This document shows positions 13,543 through 24,045 of a DNA stretch of 64,000 nt, piece after piece. The notes beneath the pieces are model-generated. The model was not told where the DNA came from and did no database searches. It was given only the letters and a program-made list of their open reading frames with translations. Location: positions 46,514,555 through 46,578,554 of the forward strand of contig OX467083.1 in the NCBI GenBank assembly GCA_950106755.1, in the 5' to 3' direction. The position numbers and the translations under genes were made by a program. Origin of the DNA: Climacium dendroides. Its lineage: Eukaryota > Streptophyta > Bryopsida > Hypnales > Climaciaceae. Position 1 is the stretch's first letter, and each line of letters begins with the position of its first letter.

Positions 13543-13712
13543 TTCAAAGAGCTACAAGTGAAGTCAGAGTTAAATGTTGCATTTGTTTCAAATGTGGTCA
13601 CTTGTTGTACATTATTGTACAACTTCTTGTTATGTCAAAGTTATGAAGATGTGAAGCACCTACTTTTGGGGGGTGCACTTAGTTCTACTACAACAAACCA
13701 CGTGCGAACAAG

Positions 13713-14200
13713 TGGTTTCTAATAAACTATAATTTTAACTTCAAATTTTGAGCATTGTTTACTAATGACTATAGGATTCTACTCCCAAAATTTCAAACTC
13801 AAAGAAAATATGGAATGATTTCTAGAAGTTAAAAATGCACTAAAATGACATGTTTTTTTAACTCAAATATTTTTAGAGAACACATTTAAATGACCATTGC
13901 ATCAATATTCAACTCAAAATGAACTTTGAATAGAAAATTATTTTTAGGATTTTTTTTTCATTTTTTAAACAATTTTTTCTTATATAATATAGGGGTGTGA
14001 AAGTTATTTTTCAGTTCTACAGTGTATCTTTTTACTTCAAAAATTTGTAACTAATTATTATTAATAAATAAAAATATCAATAATTCAAAATATAAACTTT
14101 CAAAGTAGAAAAATTTATTCATATTTTTTCATTTAATTTTATTTATAATTCAAAATGTATATAGGGGGTCCAAAGTTTTGTTTGCACATGGTTTCTAATA
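13713..14200. mobile_element. Insertion flanked by a 12-bp direct repeat
   Basis: TGGTTTCTAATA occurs at 13,713-13,724 and again at 14,189-14,200. The AT-rich 464 bp between them have no coding similarity, and Harbinger C-terminal coding sequence resumes afterwards. A 12-bp target duplication would suit a non-LTR (SINE-like) element better than a cut-and-paste one, but no tail or polymerase III box was identified. Confidence 0.45.
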
Positions 14201-14401
14201 GACACTCTAAGTGACCCCTCCAAGCACCTACTGGCTGTCCTTTGCTACAAAAGTGCAATTCTTGTAATGGTACCCAACATTGGTGCTATGATTGAAGCCA
14301 CTATTGAAGGAGGCAAAGACTATCAATTTACAACATCAACTACAAAGAAGAGGAGGGGTTTGGAAGTTTATCTTGCCTTACACCGTGTTGTCCTAGTATG
14401 A

Positions 14402-17400
14402 GGGCTGCATTAACAATTGGGCTCATGTTATTTCACTTTCATTATGTTGAAGTGCTTATGGTCTAATTCGTACTACGGAAACTTTCTCTGTCGTCCTCCG
14501 TAGAAGATGGGCAGGGATGTTTTAGTTTTTCATTTTAAATGTATGAGAAGACAATAGTTATGAATGTAGTTAATACAAGCACTATTTTATTTCATCTTAG
14601 CTTTTCTATGTATATAGAAGATTAGTAGTAGTGCTTATGCATTGTAAATATTGCATTCTCACATAATAATCAAAGAATATCCTCATGTTCCTCGTTAGTC
14701 ACTAGAATACATACTGTACACTATTTTCTTTGGGAATTCTATACTATCTTATATATAAGCTCATTGGTATAACCACAATATTGCTATGTATACTAGTGTG
14801 ATTACCATTTTTTTTTAAACTTTTGTTAAATTGTCTTTTGAAGTGTGAATAGAGGTTGGAATTAGTTCTATTCTCATTTGTATGTCAAATAGACATGTAA
14901 ATATAATGTGAAAATTGAAAGGATGAATATTTTAGATTTGAAAAGGACTAATCAACCGGATTTGTTAATAGTCAAATTTGACGAGGTGCCTCACTTGGGA
15001 AGAGTCATTTTCCCAATTTTGGGACTATATGTCCAAATGTCTAGTTGTCTTTTATTCAGTGCATACAAGCCGTATACCTCACTGTGAAACTTTCGCTCTA
15101 TTTTGTGAATATAATTTTTTGCATTCTAATTTGTTTAATTGTTTTGGCGGTTAGCCTTTGTTGTGTGAAGCATTTGTCAATTCAGTTGTGTGATACAACT
15201 TCATGTGTGTGAAATACTGATCAATTATTTGAGTAATAAAATTTGGAATTGAGCATTGTTTAATTGTCCTTGTTGTGAGCTTCATTTGTAAAATTATTTG
15301 TCAAATTGGACTCATTATTAAAGCCTGCTTGCCTGTGTTCATTGTCCGCAATATTGTCTAGTTGACGGGAATAGCTAATTGTTGAAGAATGTGCATAAAT
15401 GTGTGCTCGGAGTGGGTGAAAAATTAAATTGTTTAAGTGTATGGATTCATGGTGTGAGTGATTGAATGTGGAATTATTGGCTAGTAGATTGAGAATTGGA
15501 ATTCAAATTTGTGCGTTGTAAGAATTATCAAATTATTTGCACCAGCTTGAGAGGATCATTGGGCTTTTGTGACTGCTTCTAATTGATTGTGTGTAAACTG
15601 ATTCACTTGTCAGTTAGTAAAGTGTATTATGGGAAGCGTATCTATCCACTTGACTAAGTAATCTGGTGTAGAAATTGTATTGTGTAAGTACGATATAGAA
15701 ATCTAATCAACAATTTGTCTCAATTGGAGTTTGTGAATTGCTTCTTTAATTTACTTAATTGAGATCAATTTGACTGAGAAACATGGATTAGCAAATAAAT
15801 AAGTTTGCAGAATGAACATCAGTCAAATTGTCTAGAGGGCAATTTGGAAGCGTGAAATAAGTATCTAATACTAGGAACGCTCCCACCTGGTCAATTTGAT
15901 TTTCATTTGATTATGCATTATGTACGAGCAATGTTAGATGGTTGAATTGTTGTGTTTAAATTGGTGAATGCAAAATCAATGTCTAATTGACTGAGCAAGT
16001 TTGTAAACAAATCCAATGTTTGATGAGTTGAGTGAGTAATTGTTTATGTGTGTGTTGAATAATCTATTTATAAGGGTGAAGTAGCATTGTCAATTAAGTT
16101 TGGTAGATTTGTAAATTGTATAAATTAGAAAAAGGATTGCTGATTTTGCCAACAAAGGTAATATATCAACTCTGTGAGGATATATTGGCATTACTTCTTA
16201 TATTACAGTTTGAACAATTTGACACAACGAATATGCTAGGAGTTGATCAATTAATTTGACAAATTGGCTTAAGGTCTTATATTGTGAATAAGTTTGTGTC
16301 TAGTTGATAATGTGTAAGATTTTAGGAATGGTGTGAGCTTCCACTAGACCGTAGACTATGCAATTTAGTCAATTTGACTAAGTCATTTTGCAGAATTGGA
16401 AAATATCGTCAAGTTCTTGTTGGATTTTGTTGGGAATTGTGGCTGTGTCAAATTGTTTAATACCATAGAAGTGTGAGCAAAACAATAGTAGAGTATGGTT
16501 GAAAATAATCCACTTTGCAAGTTGAATGTACCAGTCTATTTGTCTTTGCAATCCAACTCGTGAAAAACACATAATGGGGTGCACTGGCTCACCAGTGCGA
16601 CTAGTCGACAACAATTATAGTCATAGGAGTTGGCCTGAGACTAAAGAGCTATGTACATAGGTTCTGTCAAATTGACCTTACTAGGCTACTCTGCGAGCCA
16701 ATTTAATTAACATAAAAGTAAAAGACAAATGGACAACATTAAAAATTAAACAAGGAACAAGCTACTAGGAAAGAATTACATTTTTTTTATATTGTGTTTT
16801 GAGATTTATTTTATTTTACAAATATAAACGGATTGAGATTAAAGATGAGAGAACAAAAAGAGGATTAAAATTTTTTAAATTAAAAAAAAATTATATATAA
16901 TTATTTATATAAAATATTATTAAGTGGCTAGAGCATGCATAAGACAAATTGACGTTCCCTGACAAGTTGACAAAGAATATTGACATGAACTACACATTAG
17001 ATAGGATTGTGATGCCATTCATTGAGTCTATAATATAGCATGGGATTTTGGACTATGACCAATTGACATGAGGTACATTTCCTGGGGTTGTTTTACTTAA
17101 ATTAATTCTAAAATGACACAAATAAGTATCCAGAATACATTACAAGTGACCTTAGTCACACAAACGTTAGACTTATTGATCTTTATTGTGGGAATTATCC
17201 CTTAAATTTAGGGTCTTGGAATTTTGTTGATTAGGCAAAGTTACCTCACAACTAGTTTATGCTAGTATTGCCCCTACACATAAGTCGAAGATGCTTGACT
17301 CACTCCATCGTCAGTCCCCAACGATGGGAAAAACAAAATGCCAAAGATCGCAGTTTGTTGTCACGATAGATTGGTCACTGGGGGTCCACTGTAGGAGAAA

Positions 17401-17471
17401 TATCAATTGCTGGCTGGCCATCCTCAACTGAAGCATGAGGCACTGCATTGGAGTCCTTGTGGATTATAACA
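14402..17471. other. Interior of the Harbinger region: AT-rich, no gene
   Basis: No recognisable coding frame. Between about 14,970 and 16,690 the sequence is strikingly rich in TCAAATTG/CAATTTGAC-type words, which suggests decayed subterminal repeats of another transposon, but no termini were found. From 16,700 to 17,000 it is very AT-rich. Confidence 0.45.
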
Positions 17472-19243
17472 CACTACTAGGATTTAAGTGTTTTATGACT
17501 GCAAAAATATAACTGAGGATGACTGACAATTGCTTGCAGTCATATTTTTGGATCCCACAATGTTGGGAAAAAACATGACTGCAAATGTTATTGCCAGTCA
17601 TATTTTACCTTTGTACTTCATGGGTGTATAGTATATATGCATGGGGAACGGCAAAATACTTTTTAGGAAACCATAGTGAACGTATTACGTGAACACTAGT
17701 CATATTTGTCAATCATATTTTTGCATATATGACATTATGCAGTCATATTCTAGTCACATTTTTGTAAGTTCACATTTTTTTTGAATTTTTTTTGGGCAGC
17801 CCCCTAAAAATTTGGGCAACCTAAAAAAATGTAAATAAATTATTGTTCAAAATTGTAAAATCGTAGCCGTTGTTTTTTGGAGATCTTGAAATCCTAGCGT
17901 CCTTTTTTAGGGTTTTAAAATCCTAGCCGTCACTTTTTAGGGTATTGAAACCCTAGCCGCCACTTCATGTGTTTCATCTTCTTGCTTTTCAACTCTTGTT
18001 TCTTCTTCCTTTTTTGTTTTTTGAAGTACTAATTGTTGTGTTGTTGTGTTGTTGCTTTTTAATTCTTGTTTCTTCTTTTTTTTGTTTTTTAAAGTACTAA
18101 TTGTTGTGTTGTTGTACTTTGGTTGTTGTGTTGTTGTGCTTTGGTTGTTGTGTTGTTGCTTTTTAACTCTTGTTTCTTCTTCCTCCTTTTGTTCTTTGAA
18201 GTTCTAATTGTTGTATTATTATGTTTTTGTTTTTGTTGTTTAATTATTGAGGTTTTATTTGTTGTTTCTTAGTTGTTACTAATCTATTGTTGTTTCTTAC
18301 ATCTTATTTGTTGTTAATTTGTTGTTGTTTCATAGTTGTTAATTTGTTGTTGCTTTATAGTTGTTGCTAATCTTTTATTGCATCTTCACTTGTCTTATTC
18401 TTACTTCTTATTGGTTTTCAGTTTTAGTTTTTGTTGCCTCTTGTTATACCCTAGCTTTTATTTCTTACTATCCTTTAGTACTAACTTGAACAAAAAAATG
18501 ACTTGTGATAGTCATATGCTTCATCAACTAAAATATGACTTCCGATAGTCATATGCTGCATCAACCAAAATATGACTCACAACAGTTATACTCCATATCG
18601 CTTAAGATATGACTCACAACAATTATACTTCATATCACTTAAGATATAACTCACCGCAATCATACTCCATATCACTTAAAATATGATTCAAAATATGACT
18701 CACTACGGTTATATTCCATATTCTTTAGTTATACTTCATATCACTTAAAATATGACTCGAAATATGACTCGAAATATGACTCATCGCAGTTATACTCCAT
18801 ATCACTTAAAATATGACTCACCACGGTTATATTCCATACTCTTTAGAATATAATTCTCTATAATTGTATTACATATCACTCAAAATATGACTTACCACAA
18901 TCACATTCCACATCAGCCAAAATATGACTGGGCATAGTTAAATGCCACGTAGGTTTTTGATTTTTTGCTCAAGCAACTCATGAGAAAGTCAAGCCTCCAA
19001 GGGTGGTCAACATATATGCCATGTTGACAAAATACGTCTAAAAATGGTTTATTATACTTTCAAATCCATATGATTGCAAATATGACTCACCAGTCATATG
19101 ATTGAAAGTGAATGACTCAGCCATAACTCATCCTAGTCATATCTCGACCATCTACAGTGATTTTTGCTTGAGTCACATTTTTTGATTTTGTAACTCACTG
19201 CAGTCATATTTTGCAGTCATAAAACATTCATTTTCTCGTAGTG
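17472..19243. mobile_element. CACTA-type non-autonomous element B, 1,772 bp
   Basis: The left end is CACTACTAGGATTTAAGTG and the right end is the complement of CACTACGAGAAAATGAATG. Inside both is the shared block TTTTATGACTGCAAAA. ACA flanks both sides (17,469-17,471 and 19,244-19,246), the 3-bp target duplication expected of CACTA elements. Dozens of TATGACT/AGTCATA words fill the subterminal zones (17,500-17,770 and 18,480-19,220), the usual kind of transposase-binding array. The middle holds a TTGTTG-rich tract (17,980-18,470). It is an inverted relative of 9271-11,435 and probably sits within the Harbinger element. It encodes no transposase and would need one supplied in trans. Confidence 0.88.
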
Positions 19244-19439
19244 ACACTTACTTGGCATGCAATAGTTGGTATTGGAATCAATTGGCTAGGGAAAGTTTTG
19301 TCATAATAAGAAACCTATACCAATGACTTTGGTTAAATTCACCAAGCACTATACAATCTCTGATTATTTGTCTTTGGCGAGATGTGCATTTTCAATGATT
19401 GGCAATTCGAGCACTATTATACAGACAATGATCTCGGTC

Positions 19440-20450
19440 TCACTAATATTCTATTTGTTTTTCAAATAATTGCAACTACATATCGATCTTAATATGTTGC
19501 AAGTCATGATTAGTCTTTGCCGTGTCTTTTAGTTGGCTAGCCATAGCTTGGCCTGTGGATTGGCTAACTTCTGCTATGGAATGCCTTAATATATTTTTTC
19601 TACAAATTGTTGTGTTTCCTGGGCACTGATGGGATGTGCCTTCTATATTGTCACTACTATTAAATACAAGTGGGATCACCTTTGAGGGGAGGGTGCCTTT
19701 TGCTGCTATTCTGGTGGGGCCTTTCTCTAATGGGCCAACTATCCTTGTCAAAGGTGTTGGACGTGGTCTTCCAATTGATAGCACTAGAATGCCACTTGGA
19801 GTCATGAAGGGAATGTCAACAAGCATGCAAAACTTATTGAAGCCCACTTGTATGAGTGGAGACTATGTCAACACTATTCCATTGTTGTTACAGTCAAGCA
19901 TAGCGTCTACAACTAGTGGGTTGTTCGAGTCCTTGTCGTCATACAAGTCGTCGCTGCCAGCATCATCATCCAAGTTGTTGTTGCTTAATTAGGAAGTACA
20001 ATAGTTACTATCTTGTAGTGACAGAAAATCTGTGGTGTGATAGTAGGCCTAGAGCCATACCAATCATTGATGCTATAATACACATTTTGTAGGAATGTGT
20101 GAGCTAGTCATTCTTGCTTGTGCTGCACTTGAGTCAAGCTCCATTAGTTTGGAGCGTTCACACCAATACGAGTAGAAAGATCGGCTAGTCTCTTGTATTC
20201 TAGAATAATTTGGTTCCACTTGCTTTTACAAGCAGGAACATCACAAATGCAAGGTGAGAAACAAACTTCCACGATTCTAGTGTTGATCTGCATCTATTTA
20301 TTGACGTAAAAAACCATGAGGTCTTTGGTGTCTATAGTTTCTTCCTCCTCAATAAATAGAGATGTTTGGTTTAAATGAGAGTAAGAATTTTTGCTACTTG
20401 CCAATTAGGCCTCCACTTTTGGTGACTGCACGTTGTAGTATTGCCTTATT
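19440..20450 (-). pseudogene. Harbinger ORF1, SANT/Myb-like DNA-binding protein, broken
   Basis: On the minus strand the translation around 20,350-20,050 reads EEEETIDTKDLMVFYVNK, then CKSKWNQIILEYKRLADL, then NDWYGSRPTITP, the layout of the trihelix/SANT-like companion protein of plant Harbinger transposons. Downstream (19,847-19,476) a Pro/Gly-rich linker leads to a helical tail with GQAMASQLKDTAKTNHDLQH, like the ORF1 C-terminus. In-frame stops are present at several points. ORF1 normally binds element ends and helps import the transposase. It converges on the transposase at 12,001-14,401. The short frame at 20,477-20,668 may be part of its N-terminal region but was not recognised. Confidence 0.6.
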
Positions 20451-22187
20451 TAATGTTGGCCGTTGTTGCTATTCTACTACTCCCAAGGCCTTGCGGAACA
20501 AAGACCGTTGAGACAACTTATGTAGTGGACTACGTCTTTGTATACTACAAACAATGTTGAGACAGAAGCCTTTACTAGCATACGCAATTTTCTTACTAAC
20601 TTTTGGAGAATTCTAGATATTGATGGAAAGACTTGAAGGAATTGAGTGACTGCATTCATGATATACAAAACTCGATATGCATTGAATTTTATCTGTGAGC
20701 GTTAATCTTACTTTTTGTGGGAGATTGTGGTGGTGGAAGTGTAGGAGACGACCTTTGCACTAGTTCTACTCAGATGCACAAATCAGAAGTTAGAATTTCA
20801 CAAGCACTACAAATCCCTAATTCTTTTAAATTGCAATGAAAGTTGTGATTTTACTATTTGTAAAATTTAGTGAAAACAAAGTCATGACTCCTATAGTCAT
20901 ATGTCACTTACCACCAAAGCCTATGGGATTGAAAATAGGTGACACGTTGCATGATGGAATTGAAACTCTGTCGTCCATGTTACTTGCCATACACAAGGAA
21001 TTACCATAAATTTGGACAGAGTTTTGCCATAGTCACCTTTGATAGAATAAAAATAGTGCCATGCAACTCATGTAGAATTTCACTTATGTGATGAACATGA
21101 AGATCTACCTCTGAATTGACGTCATCAAAAATGAAATTTACACTCCAAAAGCTACGAGAATGCTTGTATCTGCTTGGACTACATGAATTTCTCTTCTATC
21201 CATAGTGTAACGAGCTGCTGCCAATTAATTATCATCTTTACTTCCAAGGTTCAAATATACTATCTTGCATGGCTATCCGCCGGTAAGTTTCATGCACTTG
21301 ATTAATGCAGGTGCTAACTTAGCCAATCTTATTTAATTACTATTGCTAACCTCCATTATTCTAAATTCCACTTACTACTCTTAGATCTACATTTTCTGAA
21401 GATGTGGGTCCTACTTTAAAGTTGTTGCTAAGCATGACACTTAAAAAATGCGCATCCATAAACCTCCCTTGACCACTGTTGCTTGGCTTTGCTATGTTGG
21501 CCTCCACATTGGCTCAAAGGTCCCACGACAATGCATGTTTGAATGGACCCAAAATTCTAGTCCTAACAACACATGCTACATTGCTATGCATTGCCTTAAT
21601 GCCAAGTGTAAATGTCCCTTAAACAATATTGAAAATAAAACTTAAGTTTTAATTTGCTAATTGTCCAGAAATTTCACATTAGAGCACTTCATAGTTAACA
21701 TTACAGTTGGTCATATACAGCAATTATCTTTTATACCATGCAAAAATCAAACAATTTTTTAATAACTCTTTTATAACTTTCTACTAAAGTTTTAAATGCT
21801 TATAGTTACTTGTTGGTAAAATCTAAACGAAGTTTGAAAAAAATTACACATTCTTTACTTGTCCAGAAATGCTCCATGTGCATTCATACAGCTACTTTTT
21901 TTAGCACAATTATAATAATACTGTGGATAAACCTGAACTTTATATCATATTTAAATACTAGAATAAAATTGGTCTTGTAACAATCCTTTCAATAAAAAGT
22001 CATAAAAAAGTCATACATGACTTGACACGAACCTATTTGTTTTAAGCAACTTAGAAGTGATACTACTGTTGATTAAATATTGTAGCTAATAGCAAATAAA
22101 AAGAGCAGCTAAGTTACTTTGGCCCACAGCAATTGAGAAAAAACACTCAACAACTCTTTGTCCTTTGTTCACCCCTTTGTTAAGTTA
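20451..22187. other. Intergenic DNA up to the left inverted-repeat arm
   Basis: No gene is recognised. From about 21,690 the sequence is alignable, inverted, with 54,840-54,430 (shared words such as CTTTTATAACTTTCTACTAAAGT), so the outermost, diverged part of the left arm begins here. The frames at 21,448 and 22,583 have no family similarity. Confidence 0.5.
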
Positions 22188-22465
22188 CTACACTAGAATT
22201 GGTAAATAGTGTTGGATGATAATTAGTGTTGTAGTGAATTGAATCATAGCCTTAACTTATTATATTACCATTCCAACTTCTATATTTTGTTCCCATCTAA
22301 CACTAAATGCACTCTCGTAGAAATATTGAAATGACCAAATTTTACTGTAGAGCTAAAATAGTGTTAGAATGGATCAATAATATTCTAACACTAACCTTGC
22401 AAATCACAATTAGTGTTATTGTTGACAATTAGTGTAGCCAACACTATTAACCAATTTCAGTGTAG
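22188..22465. mobile_element. MITE with TTA target duplication, present only in the left arm
   Basis: The termini are CTACACTAGAATTGGTAAAT and the complement of CTACACTGAAATTGGTTAAT, with TTA on both sides (22,185-22,187 and 22,466-22,468). The right arm lacks it: around 54,010-54,040 the flanking words run together with only a few extra bases. The TTA duplication suits PIF/Harbinger. The CACTA-like letters inside the terminus are offset from where a CACTA element would begin. Confidence 0.85.
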
Positions 22466-22902
22466 TTAATTCCGTCTCCGTAGTACAAAACTCCGTCACA
22501 AATACTCCGTCGGTTGGCCACAGTGATGAACTGTATCGTCCGACGACATTCGTTCAAAACCCGACCAGAAGCATGACCAACGTTGACCAATATTGGTCAT
22601 CGAACTGAATACTCATTAATGCAGTCCAAATATTTGAATTTCGTCAGTATTTATCCGTTGTACACCCCGCAAGCTTCAGCAAAGTCCACTGCACACACAT
22701 TCATCCACTTTAACAACAGATCATCTTCTCGCGGGAGTCTACGTGGAGCACCACTTGACCTACCCACGAAGCTCCCGCCAAACCCTAAACCGGGAAGGTC
22801 GCGGAGGAACCTTACCTGGACAACGAATCGGACCGGTGAAAGCGCATACACCGGCGCCCACCGGTCACTTTCTGAAGACGATTGGTTCGATTGGGACTGT
22901 GC

Positions 22903-22918
22903 ACCGGTTATAACCGGT
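22903..22918. promoter_or_regulatory. 16-bp perfect palindrome upstream of FZR
   Basis: ACCGGTTATAACCGGT is self-complementary. It lies about 1.1 kb upstream of the FZR start and is kept in the right arm at about 53,571-53,586, inside the drifted outer zone. It contains two inverted AACCG cores, which resemble plant R1R2R3/R2R3 MYB recognition cores. A regulatory role is inferred only. Confidence 0.35.
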
Positions 22919-23025
22919 CGCCTCATACCCCTCGGACTATGGCCGTCGCTCTTGGAGCCGTTGCATCCAAAACTATCGTTCCCCTTTCGCCATTGCTGCT
23001 CGTGGCGCATTTCGCTTGCTTGCTC

Positions 23026-24045
23026 CTCCGAGGGCCCTGCTTCCGTTGCGTTAACGTCGTGTCTGTTTGGTCACCTGTTCCACCTTTCTTTTGTTTTTTT
23101 TCGCATCCTGTTTGGTTCAGTATCAAGCTTAATTGCGTCGTTCGGTTGCCCGTCGTGAAGGTTAGCTTAAGCGTTTCGTTTTTTGGTTGGTTTGAGGAGC
23201 CCAGAAAATGTCAATTTCTCTTTTTATGTTTTTTGATGGGAGAGAAGTTTGTGGAGGGGAACTGAACTTCGGGGATGAGAAGTGCTCATTGTTTGACGTT
23301 CTCGATGATGGTGGGCCTGGATGGAAGGGGTTTGAGCGGGAAGATGGACTGTGAACGGTTTGACTGGTAATCGTAGGAGTGTATCGGATTTTTTTCGTAG
23401 TGGTAGTCGTGACGAGTGATTGTTTGTTTGGATGTGACTTGAAGGACGGGCTGACTATTTGTTGATTTTTTCTTGGATGGTAATCTTTCCCTGGGAGAAT
23501 CGATGGTTGCATTGGAGGTTGGAGAGGGACGCCTGCTAGAGAAGGCTATGATCGTTGGTTTTGCTATGGAGGTTGCAGCATTGGAGTTCAGTGGTGGCGT
23601 AGCGCAGGGTTGCGCATCGTCCTCTTCTTGAGTGAAATCGCGATACCAGCGGAGGAAGGAATTTGCGTGAAGCAGGTTTCGAGAAGCAGGCAGTGTGAAT
23701 CTAGGTGGCCGCTGTGAAATGTGGTGGTGTCTCTGTCAGGGTTCAAGACTTTCCTATTGAATGTTCCATTTCTCGCACATGACTGAATAAGTAGGTGGAA
23801 GGTCGGAATGGGAAGACATGATGCCTGTGGATCGGGATTCGAGGCATGTTGTACATCGCTACAATGCAGGCGCAAGCAATTGGTGAAATTGAGATTAATG
23901 GCAGGCCTTTTTTGAGTTTCGTACAATTCCTATTCAAAGAGCTGTACACACGAGTGGATGTGCTGAGGTGCCCATGTAGACGGCATTGACGCTGATGCGA
24001 TCGCTGCGAAGGGAGTTTTAGGGCGATCACACTGAAGCTGACTAA
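23026..24045 (+). promoter_or_regulatory. Upstream region / 5' leader of left FZR
   Basis: The 1 kb before the FZR start is GC-richer than the surroundings and carries overlapping chance frames on both strands. No TATA box or transcription start could be fixed. It is identical in layout to 52,455-53,474 of the right arm, so both FZR copies have the same proximal promoter and leader. A 5'-UTR intron cannot be excluded. Confidence 0.4.

Larger units (their letters stand above)
12001..14401 (+). pseudogene. PIF/Harbinger transposase (DDE superfamily), broken
   Basis: The conceptual translation shows a Harbinger nuclease with in-frame stops. An N-terminal part (12001-12321) ends WFSHLLLLEYDDE. 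A helix-turn-helix-like block follows around 12430-12530 (RLACNFFKFSHGAS, then MLREVVHIINMAL). The catalytic core contains GAIDG (first D, near 12,660), PGSTNDARVL (second D, near 12,800) and LLGDVGYLLLPW near 12,920. VVENTF near 13,030 supplies the expected acidic third position. The frame is interrupted at about 13,080 and resumes at 13,540 (KSELNVAFVSNVVTCCTLLY), where the usual C-terminal segment lies. It is interrupted again at 13,725-14,188, and the last piece ends with TGA at 14,399-14,401. Several stops (for example near 12,495, 12,514, 12,596 and 12,750) make it inactive. An intact transposase would cut and paste DNA at TA-containing trinucleotides in the nucleus. The start at 12,001 is a guess; 11,962 is possible. 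Confidence 0.85.

Noticed and set aside
22583..23158. 191-residue plus-strand frame upstream of FZR
   Set aside because: No family similarity. The matching frame in the right arm is disrupted and differs in sequence, as expected for drifting non-coding DNA.
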